Shown: positions 23,401-35,240 of the stretch, one piece after another
Position numbering within the stretch: the stretch's first letter is position 1
Layout: the number at the start of each line of letters is the position of its first letter
From: Ophioderma brevispina
Lineage: Eukaryota; Echinodermata; Ophiuroidea; Amphilepidida; Ophiodermatidae
Assembly: GCA_023653785.1 (NCBI GenBank)
Contig: JAMKCH010012640.1
Span: 1-64,000 of the forward strand
DNA length: 64,000 nucleotides
Reading direction: 5' to 3'
Notes under the pieces: generated by a model
Told to the model about the DNA's origin: nothing
What the model saw: only the letters and a program-made list of their open reading frames with translations
Databases searched by the model: none
Program-made: the position numbers and the translations under genes

Positions 23401-24300
23401 GAGCAGCATGCTATATATGGTGTTATAATCAAAGGTATCATGAGGGCAAGGGCCTGTCTCCGTTTTCAGATGCATTTATCACTTACAATAGGATTTTGTA
23501 ATTTTCTCAATATTCTTGTTGATACGCGCAATAGCTTTTAACAGCGCACCTCCACTTACAGCAGAGTCCGAGAAACGAGAAAAACCTATGCAGCCAAACC
23601 ATTTGGGACCGATAAGAAAATAATAACAGCAAAATATTACTAATGCTTTTTTAGACATTTTGTCGATAGCCTTGAGCACTTGCCGGGTCAACATCAAGTT
23701 GTTCTTACTTCTCTCGATACATGTTTATTAGACAGAGTGAAGAAGCCACACTTTCCCTCTTTCAGAAGATTGTTCCACATCTTTTAAAAATCAATTATTT
23801 AAAGGCATCTGATATATACTCTGATGATAAAATCTTCACCTTGGGTTTTTCTAGGAGGAATGGTGCCAAAACAATTTGGATGATAATGACCTCTTAGCAA
23901 CACCATATCGCAGAGGCTTGGTGCCATCTCCTTCAATACGTAGGGAAAGAATTTCAGGGTATTCGTTAACTAGATGCTTTGCTTGGACATATATGTTCAT
24001 TTGTCTATCTGCAGAATAACTTTAAATAACTTCTGCCCTTTTTGAAACACATGCGGCTGCACAAATTATGCATTTTGTTGAGTAGGCAAAATATAATGCT
24101 GTACAATGCGGCCAATTGTAATTGAATTACAATTGTTTGTCCTTTCTTTTTTCTGACGCAAAGGAAATGTTACGTTTGGGCCGGCCCAAGATGCTCGGCA
24201 CATCCTGTCATGGCATTTGGTTTGCTGTTGCAAAAATCTTCCGAATATTGAAGATCCTTGACGTCATCTCTATTAATTTCAATAGCATAATGAATTGCAG
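20480..24300 (-). pseudogene. Degraded full-length-scale copy of a multi-copy, probably mobile gene family (function unknown)
   Basis: Successive minus-strand pieces match, in order, motifs I recall from a large repeated protein family. YSNPDEYENLILRHGGF lies near 22335-22280 (family: NPEKYENVILR.GGFH), and NFTINNRGQFTGIWTDMALE near 21690-21630. HVLIRANDTDIVVI lies near 21110-21065 (family: HEEADT...R.NDTDVVV). LYGRSVDLRCLPPTDD lies near 20700-20650, and ENDVVVPILMT with the following P-S-A-P-K-D near 20545-20485 is close to the C-terminus. Many stops and frame changes separate the pieces. From 22.9 to 24.3 kb the match is weak and only order and size suggest it belongs. The plus-strand 171-codon frame at 20801-21316 is antisense to this relic. 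The same family appears at 15721-16020 and perhaps 62268-62520. The conserved acidic residues suggest an enzymatic, perhaps nuclease-like, role, which is inference. Confidence 0.6.
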
Positions 24301-24449
24301 CTATGCTTGGGTTCTGATGTGAACGTTTTCGCTTCGGTTTTCTGGCAAAGGATGCCTGACTAAAATCTGTATACAAGGAGTGGTTTCTTTGGACTAGGTA
24401 GCGCAAAGAGCAAATACTGATTTCCTTTTTTTTCATTATTTTTATGCGT

Positions 24450-24540
24450 TTTTCTATGTTCATCATCATCATCATCATCATTCATCGTCATCGTCATCAG
24501 CACCATATCATCACCATTGTCATCATCACTCTTTCTACTG
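24450..24540. repeat. (CAT)n / (ATG)n microsatellite
   Basis: CATCATCATCATCATCAT followed by interrupted CATCGTCATCGTCATCA and TCATCACCATTGTCATCATC. On the minus strand it reads as poly-Met/Asp, which makes a misleading open frame at 24170-24481. Confidence 0.9.
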
Positions 24541-27500
24541 TCTAAATCTTCTCCAAATACTATTCTACCTACATCAAAATATATAGAAAGCTTTGTAAAC
24601 AACCAAAACAACACAAAAAAACATGACTTAAAAATATTAAAAAAAAAAAAAAAACAAATATGAACGAGAACTTATACTGGTAGCTAAATTGAACAGAATT
24701 TAGATGTGATGAGTAACGCCTTTCATAAAACATGCTGATATGCAATGTCTGTGCTCTGAGGAGAGCGAGGAAGGATTTACAACATGTGAGTAAAACCAGG
24801 TATTTGGTATGGTTAAGCATCTGATCGCTGCGCAGACCAAGAACAACATTCATTTTTGTTTTTTTTATCCAGTTTCACTGTGAACCATGGAAGAACTATA
24901 CTGGGTGTGCAAGTAGAATTTCTTGAACTTATAAGGCAGTCAGTTGGGAATATGTTATTCTTTGGATAATTTAATGGTATTATAAAGGATTCAATAGGCA
25001 ATGTTGAACCTTATATTGTCCCTTCTTTTAATTCATTCTTGTTAGATATTCACAAATACAAAAACATTAAAAGTTACCTACCTTATAGGCTAACGTTATA
25101 CTGCTCATTTAAAAGCACTTTTGAAATCCAGGGAAGAAACCCTGCCTTGTTTTAGGGGAAATTCCCCTAGACCTAACTAAGCAAAAAAAATGCTACTCCC
25201 TTGTGCTATCGTAACAATTTCCTATTGGGACGATAGTAGTGACATACAGCAAAGGATTACAATTTTAATCTGCAAACTGAGTAGGTGTTTTTGGTACCAT
25301 GGATAATGGACTGTGTATTCAACTTTTAAACTGTCTTACATTCCTTTCGTAAATATATCAACATGCCCCTTTTTAAAAATGACACTGGCTCAAATGTCCC
25401 TTTTAAAAATGACCATGTGCTAAATTTCCCTTTTAAAATGAAACATTGTGCTGTGTGTAATGTGTGTGTAGCATTCTAACACATATATTAGAATAATCAA
25501 TGCCAAATATATGTATGTACAAGTACCATATATCATTATATTATTCAAAATTTATCCCTTAAATCGTAAAATACCATTTTAATACACCCTTTCAGGAGTT
25601 TTGTTGTCATCTCTGGATAATTATCTGACCAAATAGTGAACGAACTTCTTCCGTACTAACGGTTCCCAGCTGAAACTAATAATATATCATAAAAAGGTCA
25701 ATATATTTTACAAATCTCAAAATCGCCTTTATATCAAAATTTGAGGACCTCTCTTTCCACCAATTTATGAAGTACACACTAGCAGATTTGAAATCAGCAC
25801 CCTCATATTGACCCAGAACAACTATCAAACCTTCTGTGGCTCACTTTGTAGACCTCAACCCTACTATTAAGGAGGTGGGGTTTTTGGAGAGCTGGCTCTT
25901 CAACTTAATCAAAGGATAATTTTAATGGGACAAATTAGCCGCCATTTGGATTTTTCGCTAGCCATTTTGGATATTAGGGACATTATTGATATGAGGATAA
26001 AAGACATCCAGGTAATTTGTAGGACAACTTTTCAAGGTTTTTCATAACTTTAATCAACAAATGGTATAGTACATGAATATTTTGACTTCGTACTCAATGA
26101 TAATTAAACGCAACCCCAAAGGGTATAGACCAGTAAAACAGTGGCATAAGCGTGAGAAACATGAATACGGAGTAGTGAGTGTCCTTGTGATTTTGAAAAG
26201 CCATTTTTGTTGTCTGCTGAATTAACGTCGGGCGACGTTACCGTTTTAAATTATAAATCGTTCTGTTTACCTAAAGGAGTGATTTGGGCTTTAATCATTC
26301 GGGTGAGGGATTTTGTATATAAAGCTTTACAACATGCAAAAAAGATCGCTTTGAAAAATCTTGAGGGCGCACCTATTTTTTTCAAATGTGCCAGTGTCTC
26401 TGAATGGGGGGTTGAATTGAGTTAAGGCTATGTTAGATGAAGTGATGATGATCTGAGAGGGTGGCCGCCTGTCATCATGATGGACGCGAGGGGGACATGA
26501 TGGGATTTTGTTTTTTTTTTTTTTCTTGCATTGTGATTTTCTTAGAATTGATGGTAAGTGTGTCAGTAGTGGTAACCACTCTGGTTAAGGGTATCGGCAA
26601 TATTGTTGCCGGCCGGTACGATTATAGGTCCCTATAGAGGAAAATTGGCGTTTGATTTTTTGAACGGTTGACGGCGTGGTATAGTGTGATTCGATTGTAC
26701 CTGCGATTGATCTACGCGGCTGCGCCCAGGGAGAGGAGGACAGAAGCAACAAGAGCGTGAGCGTTTGAGGAGTAGTCACTGTGGAAGAAAGAAACAACAT
26801 ATGGTGTTGGTTAGATTGTGCAGTGCCATTATCAGGAAATACAAAAGTCTCTGTTTTATAGAAGAAAGCGGTATACCACACTCAATAGACGTTGTGGTGG
26901 CACATGAAGCAAGTGTCAGTAGGGAATATTGACATGTCACATGAAGAAGTGTCAGTATGAATGACTCGAGATTGGATTTGACACTTCTGTTACAGAATGA
27001 GATCATGATCATGGTTATAGGATACGTAATACAGTCGTCCTGAGGTCAACTGCACAATTGATAACCGTAGGAAGAAATTGTTTGTTGTACGGTAGGGTCA
27101 GAAGGCATGGCATTTGCACAAACCCAAAAGACACGCGTCCATTACTCTTTGCAACTCTTAACTATTGCCAAACATATGTTGTGATTACAGAATTTCAATA
27201 ACACAAGATGAGAGGAAACACAATTGGGACATTAAAACCTTCACAATAGGCTGTAGTGCAAATCAGTGAGGTTTTTAGCCATAATGGTTAAAGGATAGGG
27301 ATCATGTTCAAATGGCAATCTATGAAAAACAGTGGTCTTAGCTTTCTCAAAACAGATACAGCTTCGTACAGTGACCAGACTTTTGTTTACGATCAAGATG
27401 TCCTTTAGGATGGGCAACCTTGAAAATGACTGTGGTGGGGCCTTCCGGAAGGGGGCAAGATACACGCATGAGGGAACACGTGAGGGGGTGGGGGTGCAAG

Positions 27501-28671
27501 GGGAAGCCGGGGTGGGGCAGCAACCCCAAAAGAGCAGGAGAAGAGAAGGAGACCAGAGGACGGTATGACGTAAGACTTTTGAACATTTCGCATATTTGTA
27601 AAATGAAACCACGAGCCCCAAAAACGAAGTTGTTTCAAACGTTTTGCTTACAAATCTGGAGAGGGTCAGCGCTGCACCATGGTTTCATGTGAAAAAGAAA
27701 TCAAAGCATGCCGCGGACCTGCTGTCTCATGAATAGAAGTGGTATATGCGTATCATCACTCACAGTATAGTAGAGTCATCCCATGTGTCAACAAGCAGGA
27801 AAAAGTTTGGACAGCGTCGATTAGTTGGGAGAGCAGGCATAATAGGTGGCCCGTTTCACCCTGTGTTCATACGAAACACGATAAGTGGCCTTTATGTTTA
27901 ACATCATATTTACATAGACCGTTGCAAAGACTTTTGTGTTCCTCGAATTGAAAGGCTGCGAGTAGCATCCGAATTGAAAGTTAGTCACCTGGTACATTGA
28001 ATACCAGAATTTGTTTTAAAGCAAATGCGATAGTAAGAAATGTTTTTTTGAGAGTTATTGTAGCTATAAAGCGTTTTGCTTGACTTGAATTATATCATTA
28101 AGCATAATGATAGGTAGTTCTCCGTTATCGGACTACATGTTTCAATTAGCGTGGAATTTTAATTCCACACACTTGCCAAATCCCCCTCATTCAATGCACC
28201 TACCTTCGAAAAAAGTACTAGAGGTGACACGATGGGTTGAATCTACTCTAGTATTGTGGAAAAAGTCCGAACCATCATCATTAATAACATTGATGTAAAG
28301 TTATGGAGTGGTTATTAACACTACTAACACTTGTTCCGGTGGAGTCGTGTGGAGACTGACATTGTTTACACACTACGGTACCAGCCTACAGTTCTTTTGA
28401 TTCGAATTGTAGTTTCTTAATATGTCACAGTCTTATTACAAAACTTCTTTCTTCCTTTTGATTCAATTGATTTAAACAAAGAATGAAATTAGCGCTGGGT
28501 TATTTAAGTGTGTCTGCCATCGTTGAGTTTTCACGGCCCTTTCAACCAACTTAAATCAACGGAGGGCTTACTTGCTTTATACTGTTAAGACGAATGAAGT
28601 AGCGCCACCCTATATATCAATTTAGCTATATCACCATAACCCAGCTCAAGTTGTTTCTCAGCCTGCGGACT
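24541..28671. other. Long stretch without recognisable genes
   Basis: Open frames are short and show no family signal. The region holds a 16-base A-run at 24640, two near-identical CCCTTTTAAAAATGAC words at 25370-25420 and a long T-run at 26510. A purine-rich stretch (27420-27560) creates antisense open frames. The 126- and 90-codon frames at 27241-27692 overlap each other on opposite strands and read low-complexity Pro/Arg/Gly. I do not support any gene here. Confidence 0.5.
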
Positions 28672-28742
28672 CGGGTGTAGTGGTTATGCATCCTTGCCTG
28701 CGATACGCAGGCGACCCGTGTTCGAATTCCCGGCGGTGCTCT
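28672..28742 (+). repeat. tRNA-like sequence, probably a SINE head
   Basis: GTGTAGTGGTTATGCATCC resembles a pol III A-box region and GTGTTCGAATTCCCGG a B box. Between them GCCTG/CAGGC can form an anticodon-like stem with a 7-base loop that lacks the usual U33. No acceptor stem pairs. A T-rich tract follows. It is not a functional tRNA, more likely a tRNA-derived SINE promoter. Two weaker relatives lie at 49824 and 51828. Confidence 0.6.
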
Positions 28743-29667
28743 TTTGAGGCTTTTTCTCTTTATTTTTCTTTTCCAATTGACTAGTTCTTCTTATAGGCCT
28801 ACCGGCCATTTAAATCTACGATGCGGATATTTACCCTTTCAGTACCTATGACCTACATATATATATGTTATACAATAGAGATAGAGAGCGAGAGAGAGAT
28901 AGAGAGACGTGTAAGCCGGGTTTGGTATGCTACATGCTGGATGAAGAACAAATTATGATACAATATTTCGGGTTAACACCCTTCCAACAGGTACAACTAC
29001 AATACTAAACAGCCACAAAGTTCAATAGATAAAAACTCTATGCAGTTTCATGGTGTCAAAAAACAAACGTACATAAACACTCAGCAATGTCCAAAAACAA
29101 TTCTCCACAATGTCCAAAATGCTTATACAATCCATAAATCATTAAGACAAGAAGAATATCGATATATGGCCTTAGGTATAAAGCCATATCTGGCAACTTT
29201 GTTTTCTACCGACAATAACGATTTGCAGTCCCATAATGCATCTCCTTTTTTGTGCCCATTTCTTCCGGGAACCAAAGTGTATTTTTTTGTTCTTCTCGCG
29301 TCGCCGGACTGTGCCTAAAACTACATACAAATACCTTATTACGTAAAGTTAATTTTACAGAAATGTATTAGAATATCAAAGGAGACAAAAAATAACCGAG
29401 GTACTGATGTTGATACGTACCAGTGCCCTACTGTCACCTGCCGACGATTACAAACTAACGTGCAGTCGTCACATATAAGGTAAGTTTTTTAGTATTCATA
29501 TTACGTGATTAGCTATATGTTTTTTTTATGCTGATTGAGGGCGTACAAGTTTCCCGTATGGAACTGGACAAAACGAGACATGCATGAAGGAGATCGGGTA
29601 AATCGTCTATTCCCGATCGCCCACCAATATGACACCTTCAATAATAAACTTATGAATTGGTCATTTA
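28743..29667. other. No recognisable gene; short GA-rich microsatellite
   Basis: ATATATATGTTATACAATAG followed by AGATAGAGAGCGAGAGAGAG lies at 28855-28908. The rest is non-coding by inspection. The 92-codon frame at 29040-29318 has no family resemblance. Confidence 0.45.
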
Positions 29668-30776
29668 TACGAGGGGGGTCACAATTCATGCCTCCCATTG
29701 TCAAAATCTTTATCAATGATCCCCATGACACCAAATTTTCACAGATTATAGCCTGAGGCCTCTTCTACATGGAACTACTGTTCCACATAGTCACCATGTC
29801 CTTTCGATGCATTTTACGCCACCAACCGTTGCACCTAAGCATCAAATCCTGTTTGAAAGACTCTGGAGCGGAATTTTAGCCACTAAACTAACTTCCTCCC
29901 TATCCCATAACTTACACTGATTTGACTTGGAAAGTGGGTACCCAGCATGTTGACAGAACATATACACCGAGGCGGTAGAGATGGTGCCCCGAGTCCTGGA
30001 TGCATTTTGAGCTGAGACAAGATTCTTACCCAAATGTGGTTTTTTATCTGGAGATGAGATCATGGGCATACCTGTATGGCCCAGGAGTAAGGGTTCACTC
30101 AGCATGGCGCCAAGCTTTCCCCCGTCCCATGAAATTCACGGCTGCCAGATCGACTCGAATGTGATGGCGAAACCGTGTTTTTGGACCGATGGTGGTTAAA
30201 AAAACAATTTTCCCCCCCCCCCCCCCCTCTCCACAGACTTCTTTCCTGAGGGTCACACAGTCAACAGTGAAAGATATATAACTACACTTTCGAAAGATGC
30301 AGGGAAGCCATCAGGAAGAGGAGACCACTTAAAGACATTCATTCCATACAGCTCCATCATGATAATGCAAGGCCACACACGTCACTTTTCACAACCCAGG
30401 AAATAGCCAAAATGGGTGGTTCTGTTGTACCCCATCCACCATACAGTCGATTGGCACCTTCGGACTTCTATCTGTTTGGGACCAATGAAAGAAAGTCTCC
30501 GTTTTTGGAAGCGTGGTTACCATTTGAAGACTTGGATGAAGTCAGTCATCTGTTAAGTCATGGGCCAGGAAGCAAGCTCCAGAGTATTTCAAAACCGGAT
30601 TTGATGCTTAGGTTAACGGTGGCGAAAATGCATCGAAAGACATGGTGACCATGGTGAACAGTAAGTTCCATGGTGAAGAGGTCCTTAGGCTATTTAATCG
30701 TGTGTAAAGTTGGTGTTCACGGATCATTGATAAGATTTGTTGACTATGGAGGCATTACTTTTTGATCCCCTTCGTA
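29668..30776 (+). mobile_element. mariner-like relic bounded by two inverted 3' ends
   Basis: The plus-strand frame from 30295 reads CREAIRKRRPL, then QLHHDNARPHTS and GGSVVPHPPYSRLAPSDFYL, a Tc1/mariner transposase catalytic region. The second and third Asp are both present. Mariner proteins usually have PHPPYSPDLAPSD, and here one residue is missing, so the spacing between the Asps is one short. The frame then slips and RWRKCIERHGD appears near 30616-30650. The last ~215 bases (30560-30776, with TIR ending in CCCCTTCGTA) recur inverted at 29668-29890, starting TACGAGGGGGGTCA and including the minus-strand HGDYVEQ. Both termini are therefore 3' ends, and the N-terminal half of the gene is absent. 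A C-run at 30211-30227 lies between the two halves. Confidence 0.85.
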
Positions 30777-30959
30777 TATTTCGTTTAGTACATCGGATAT
30801 GCAAAATTCCTTCACTGCACGAAAAACCATTATGGTGCGCATCTGCTTTGCCATTGAAAGTTCCTGCACATCGGCGTAGGTATGCAAATGAGGCTAAGTA
30901 AAATATGCATAATTTGCTTGAATCGCTAAAACTGGTACATCAGATAATGTGAATTCCCT

Positions 30960-31255
30960 TTGATACATGACAAAACTATATACCGAATTGTGTGAAGGGT
31001 GGGGTGTTGGGAGGGGGGCCGGGTGGGGTGTAGGGAGAACAAGTGGAGGGTGTTGAGTGTGGGGAGGGGGGGGGGGGGAGGAAGGTGAAGTGTGGGGAGG
31101 ATGGCAGGGTGGGGGGTTGGGGAGGGGGAGAAGGGTGAGGGTGTAGTGGGAGGTGGTGGTAGAGGGAGGGGTGGGGTTAGGGGCATCTGGGGGGGTGGTC
31201 GGGTGCCGAGTGTGCGTTGGGGGTAGGATGCGTCGGGGAAGGGTGTAGGTTGTCG
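30960..31255. repeat. G-rich low-complexity tract (GGGGTGTGGGG)
   Basis: About 300 bases are composed almost wholly of GGGTGGGG, GGTGTAGGG and GGAGGGGG words. The minus strand reads poly-Pro/Thr/Leu, which explains the 140-codon open frame at 30926-31348. G-quadruplex formation is likely from the runs of three or more G. It is not a gene. Confidence 0.8.
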
Positions 31256-31257
31256 GA

Positions 31258-31570
31258 GGGGTGGTGCCTTTGTTGACCTTGTGTGACCTTTATGTGACCT
31301 TTGAATTACGTGTGACCTTGGGAACTTCTGTGCCCTTGGTGACTTCATATGACCTTTGTGACCTCCATGTGACTTGTGAACCCCATGTGCCCTTGAAACC
31401 TCAGTGCCCTTGAGACCTCATTTGATCTTGGTGACCTTGTGTGACATTGTGACTGACCTTGGTGACTTCTGACCTTGGTGACTTCAGGTGACCTGGGTGA
31501 CCTTGCTGAGCTCATGTGACTTGATGACCTCATGTCACCTTGGTGACCTCCATGTCACCTTGGCCCTTCA
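31258..31570. repeat. TGACCT minisatellite
   Basis: About 300 bases contain TGACCT thirteen times by my count, in words such as GGTGACCTCATGTGACCTTG, with unit spacing of roughly 8-20 bases and degenerate copies between. TGACCT is the nuclear-receptor half-site (AGGTCA reversed). The simplest reading is a minisatellite. Regulatory function is only a possibility. Confidence 0.8.
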
Positions 31571-34500
31571 CAAATCTGCCTGTTGCCCGGGTAGGGTCAG
31601 CGGGTGGTATGCAACTCGGGTGGGGGATGTCATGACCTCTGTCAGGGTGCTTCGGGGGAAGGGTGTCCTCGGTGGCGCGCATCGTGACGTTGTGACCCCA
31701 TTTGGACCTTTGCAACACTCTCTCCAGTGCATTTGTTCTCTTTCTAATATCATTTGCCCGATCCGGGGCGAAAGGCGGGGCCCCCTCCCCAGGGCCAACT
31801 TCATCATAAAGCAATTAATCGCGCAACCAGCGACACTGTGGTCGAGAACCGCCTTGTGTTAATTTCCATTACCTTTAGGCAGATAGCTAGAATACTCAGA
31901 CCATAATGTTCCCTAAATAAGTGTTTGTCAGAGTGACAACAGTGACCGCCGGGCCCTTACTGTGTGTATTCATATACACCTGCACAAAAAGTATCTCGCA
32001 TGTTTTTCGATCAGATTGTGCCCAAAGTCCGACCTACCCGTGTTAAAGTTATCGAAATAAAACCACTTTGATGACCTAGCGTCTCTGCTCCTTGATTTAA
32101 TATTCCTCCTCCTGGCTTGTAAAAAGCGTGCAGAAATTGCTGCGATAGAACGCCGCGAAATACGCAGACCCCCCAAAACCCAAAGCTTCGCCGTTTTTGG
32201 ATTTTTCCATGGGCACTGCATGTAATGGGACACGAACACCCCTCTGTACAAATCATATGGGCAAGTAGGCTTTCCCACTGTCCGGTCAAAAAAATATCAC
32301 AGGCTTCCTCGCTCATTATCTCGGAAAACGCCTTTTATGCAAAATCAATACACCCGTATTATTTGCGTTGTACCACACAGTGACCATTGAAAAATAAAAA
32401 AAAAATGCAACTTTTGTTTGCGGGTTGCGTCCTTTCGGGTTCGGTTCGGCGCTCTAGCTCCCTCATCCTTTTGCACTGTTTTACAAGCGAGGGTTTGGTT
32501 AATAGAAAGAGCAAGACTTAGGGAACAAAGTGTATCGTTTCAAAAACTTTCAAATGATCTGACCTGGCAAATACTGATCGAAAAAAATGCCGAGATAATT
32601 TTTGTGCCAGGTGGAGACAGTTGATGTGCTTTCATCACAAATATTTGTCCATTCTAGCCTATTTAGGCGTTTTAAACATTTATTCGGGGGGAGGGGTCAT
32701 TAATGTCTTCCCAAATGTTTGCTAAAGGTTCCAGTGTAACAACATATTATTGGCCTGCTTTGATGGGTTTCTTGTGTGTATTATATAGACATTTGCTGTG
32801 CTTTCATCACAAAAATGTGTTCATTCTAGCCTATTTAGGCGTTTGTAACATTTTTCGATGGCCTACATGGCTGCAATTTTGGCAACATGTTTTTTCTTGT
32901 TCTTTTCGACCTCCTGAAGCTATCTTGACATGTGGCTTACTTTCATCACACAATGCACACGGGACTTTATTTCATGACATGTTGCTCCCTCACTATTACA
33001 AAAATATGCCGATTTTTTTCTCTAATACGTAAATATCTGCAACCACCCATTATGGATATCGCAAAGTTGCTTAATTAGCGATACATAATCCTATTTTGTT
33101 TTTCTTTAATATTCAAATGTTTCAAACCACAAATTGTTAAAATCACAAAGCTGTTAAAAGAAAAGCAAAAAGGTTTTCTATTGTGGTCGCTCTTGAAAAC
33201 TGTTTATCTACACTGGCATTTGTACATCGATAGGCAGTCTGACTCTGGGAACAGACCTGAAGTAACAACCGCTGAGAATCACTCTGCTCTGGTAGAAACA
33301 CAACAAAAAGGTAGGTGTATTCAAGGCGAGTATACATCTCGCGATCATCACATCTTAGTGAACGTCATGCAGGCCTTGTTTGTAATCAACAACCCAACTA
33401 TATTACCGTGTGCCTCAAAAAAGTCGACAGAACATAAACAGGGAATAACTTTAAAAGAAATTTATTTGAAGTCTAAATTATTGTGAAGTTGTAATGTACA
33501 TGTGTTTCTCTTCATCTTGTGTTATTGAAAGGTCTGGTAATCACAACAATATTTGTGACATAGTTTAAGTGCAAAGAGTAATGATTTAATTCACACTCAT
33601 TGTCTTGTCCAATGGTAATCGCTTGAATATGTTTAACAGAAAAACCTTATGTATGAACTATACCTTTCACAAATACTTGTATCAAGAAACATTTTCATAA
33701 AATTTCTTGATAAGAAATAACATCCCCCCCAAACGACAGATAAGATAAACATATGTCATCTTTCAACCTCCCATAATTTAAAAAATGCACAATCTCAGAA
33801 TAACTTCCTTTTAAAGTATATTCACTGCCGTATTTGTCTGTTCATTGTTCTGGCAACTGCAGAACGTAGTAGTAGTAAATCCAAAGTTTTAAATCAGGTT
33901 TTTGTCCCGCTGGAACGGGTGTGGTCGGATTCACCTCACAACCCGCAGCAAACTGCCCTTCAACAGCCTTCCTTCCACTTCACACACACCCGATTCAAGT
34001 GCCTTTAAAAAGCAGTGATCATTTACTATGAATGTACTGAGCTTTATGTAATGTTATCGGTTATATTAACTGATAACGTAAGTTAACGCAATCAATGCTA
34101 CTATACATGGTGAATAGTGACGAAATACTCATTTCACTTTTCTGTCTAATCAAACTATCATTCCAAATGATATATAGATTCTCCTATCAATGCTCAGGTA
34201 TCCTGTCAAAACTAGTAATTTTCTGACGGTCTTTGAATCATCTCGAAAAATGAAATAATCCGGTACAATTAGTATTTTTTCTCAGTGTAAATTTCAAAAT
34301 GTAAAATGATATTACTAATTAAAGTACTCACCAAAATCATCAATTGTGTCGTAATTATATCTGTCATGATATGCCAGATTATTTTGCATTTCAATATTGG
34401 ATTTGTTTTGGAAGATTGTTTGGATAAAGGGTAACGTAAGTTTCATTAATTTTAACAAACTAACGCTTATGGGTCCAGGGAATCAAACAATTTTACTTTT

Positions 34501-34859
34501 AAAAACGCTACACAGAAATACATACAACGAAGACGTCTTTCTTGAATCAATTGGGCAGGTGTTTGCTTTGACATAATTGCATATTTCCACAAAATGTCAA
34601 CTTTTCTTGATTATATATGTATATTTGAAGACCTGAGCGCCAAAAGTATTTAACTCCACATTTGGCCAAATTGAGTTATCACTGGTTGTGAGTTCTTTGG
34701 GGGTCATGAAATACAGCAATTATGTTTTTTGTTTCAAAACGAAATGTTAAGCACTTTTAGGGGCAGTTTTTTTTTTGGTACTTAAGTCCACCCATATCAA
34801 CAGTGATATACATAGCAACCTATAACTCAATAGTGATAATCTAATGAGTTAAAGGGATT
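31571..34859. other. No supported gene
   Basis: Frames in this stretch have no family resemblance. A word pair TGTGCTTTCATCACAAA followed by ATTCTAGCCTATTTAGGCGT occurs twice (32627 and 32798), a local duplication about 170 bases apart. A possible single exon at 33233-33309 is discussed under findings. Confidence 0.45.
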
Positions 34860-35240
34860 AGCAGCGATTTTCTATTCGGAAACATTGAAAAAATCATCAA
34901 AATTCATATTTTTATATTTTTGTTACTGGCATGGATATGCGAACATAACCTGCAAGTGGTTCGCTTGAAATCCGAGTATTAAATACAAGGCAGTACATTT
35001 TACCTGATTCTGTAATTTCTATAGGTGCGTATCAAAATTCCGACTTGATCAAAAAAGTCTTTCACAGATTTTCACCATTGTGCACCATGATCAATACAGT
35101 TTGACCTCAAACACAAACATTATTGATGTTTGTTTATTCTGTATTAGTGTAAACTGCAATCAGCTGTTTAGTGCAGATTTTGAGACACCGTCGCGCGCTG
35201 TATGTCTATTTGCAGGAGACGGTATGACTGTAACTCAAAA
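34860..35240. repeat. Dispersed repeat, family D, copy 1
   Basis: GGGATTAGCAGCGATTTTC, CTGGCATGGATATGCGAACA, GTGCACCATGATCAATA, AATCAGCTGTTTAGTGCAG and GCAGGAGACGGTATGAC also occur in order at 43200-43640 and 60590-60960, all in the same orientation. The copies have no coding content. The 125-codon open frame beginning at 35080 overlaps this repeat and is not treated as a gene. Confidence 0.85.

Noticed and set aside
24170..24614. Met/Asp-rich minus-strand frames
   Set aside because: They are created by the CAT/ATG microsatellite.
27241..27692. Overlapping 126- and 90-codon frames on opposite strands
   Set aside because: Purine/pyrimidine-biased sequence opens both strands. The peptides are low-complexity, with no splice sites or homologs recognised.
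28672..28742. Functional tRNA gene
   Set aside because: The acceptor stem does not pair and the anticodon loop lacks U33, so it is scored as a tRNA-derived repeat.
30926..31348. 140-codon proline-rich minus-strand frame
   Set aside because: It is produced by the G-rich low-complexity tract and the TGACCT minisatellite, not by a gene.
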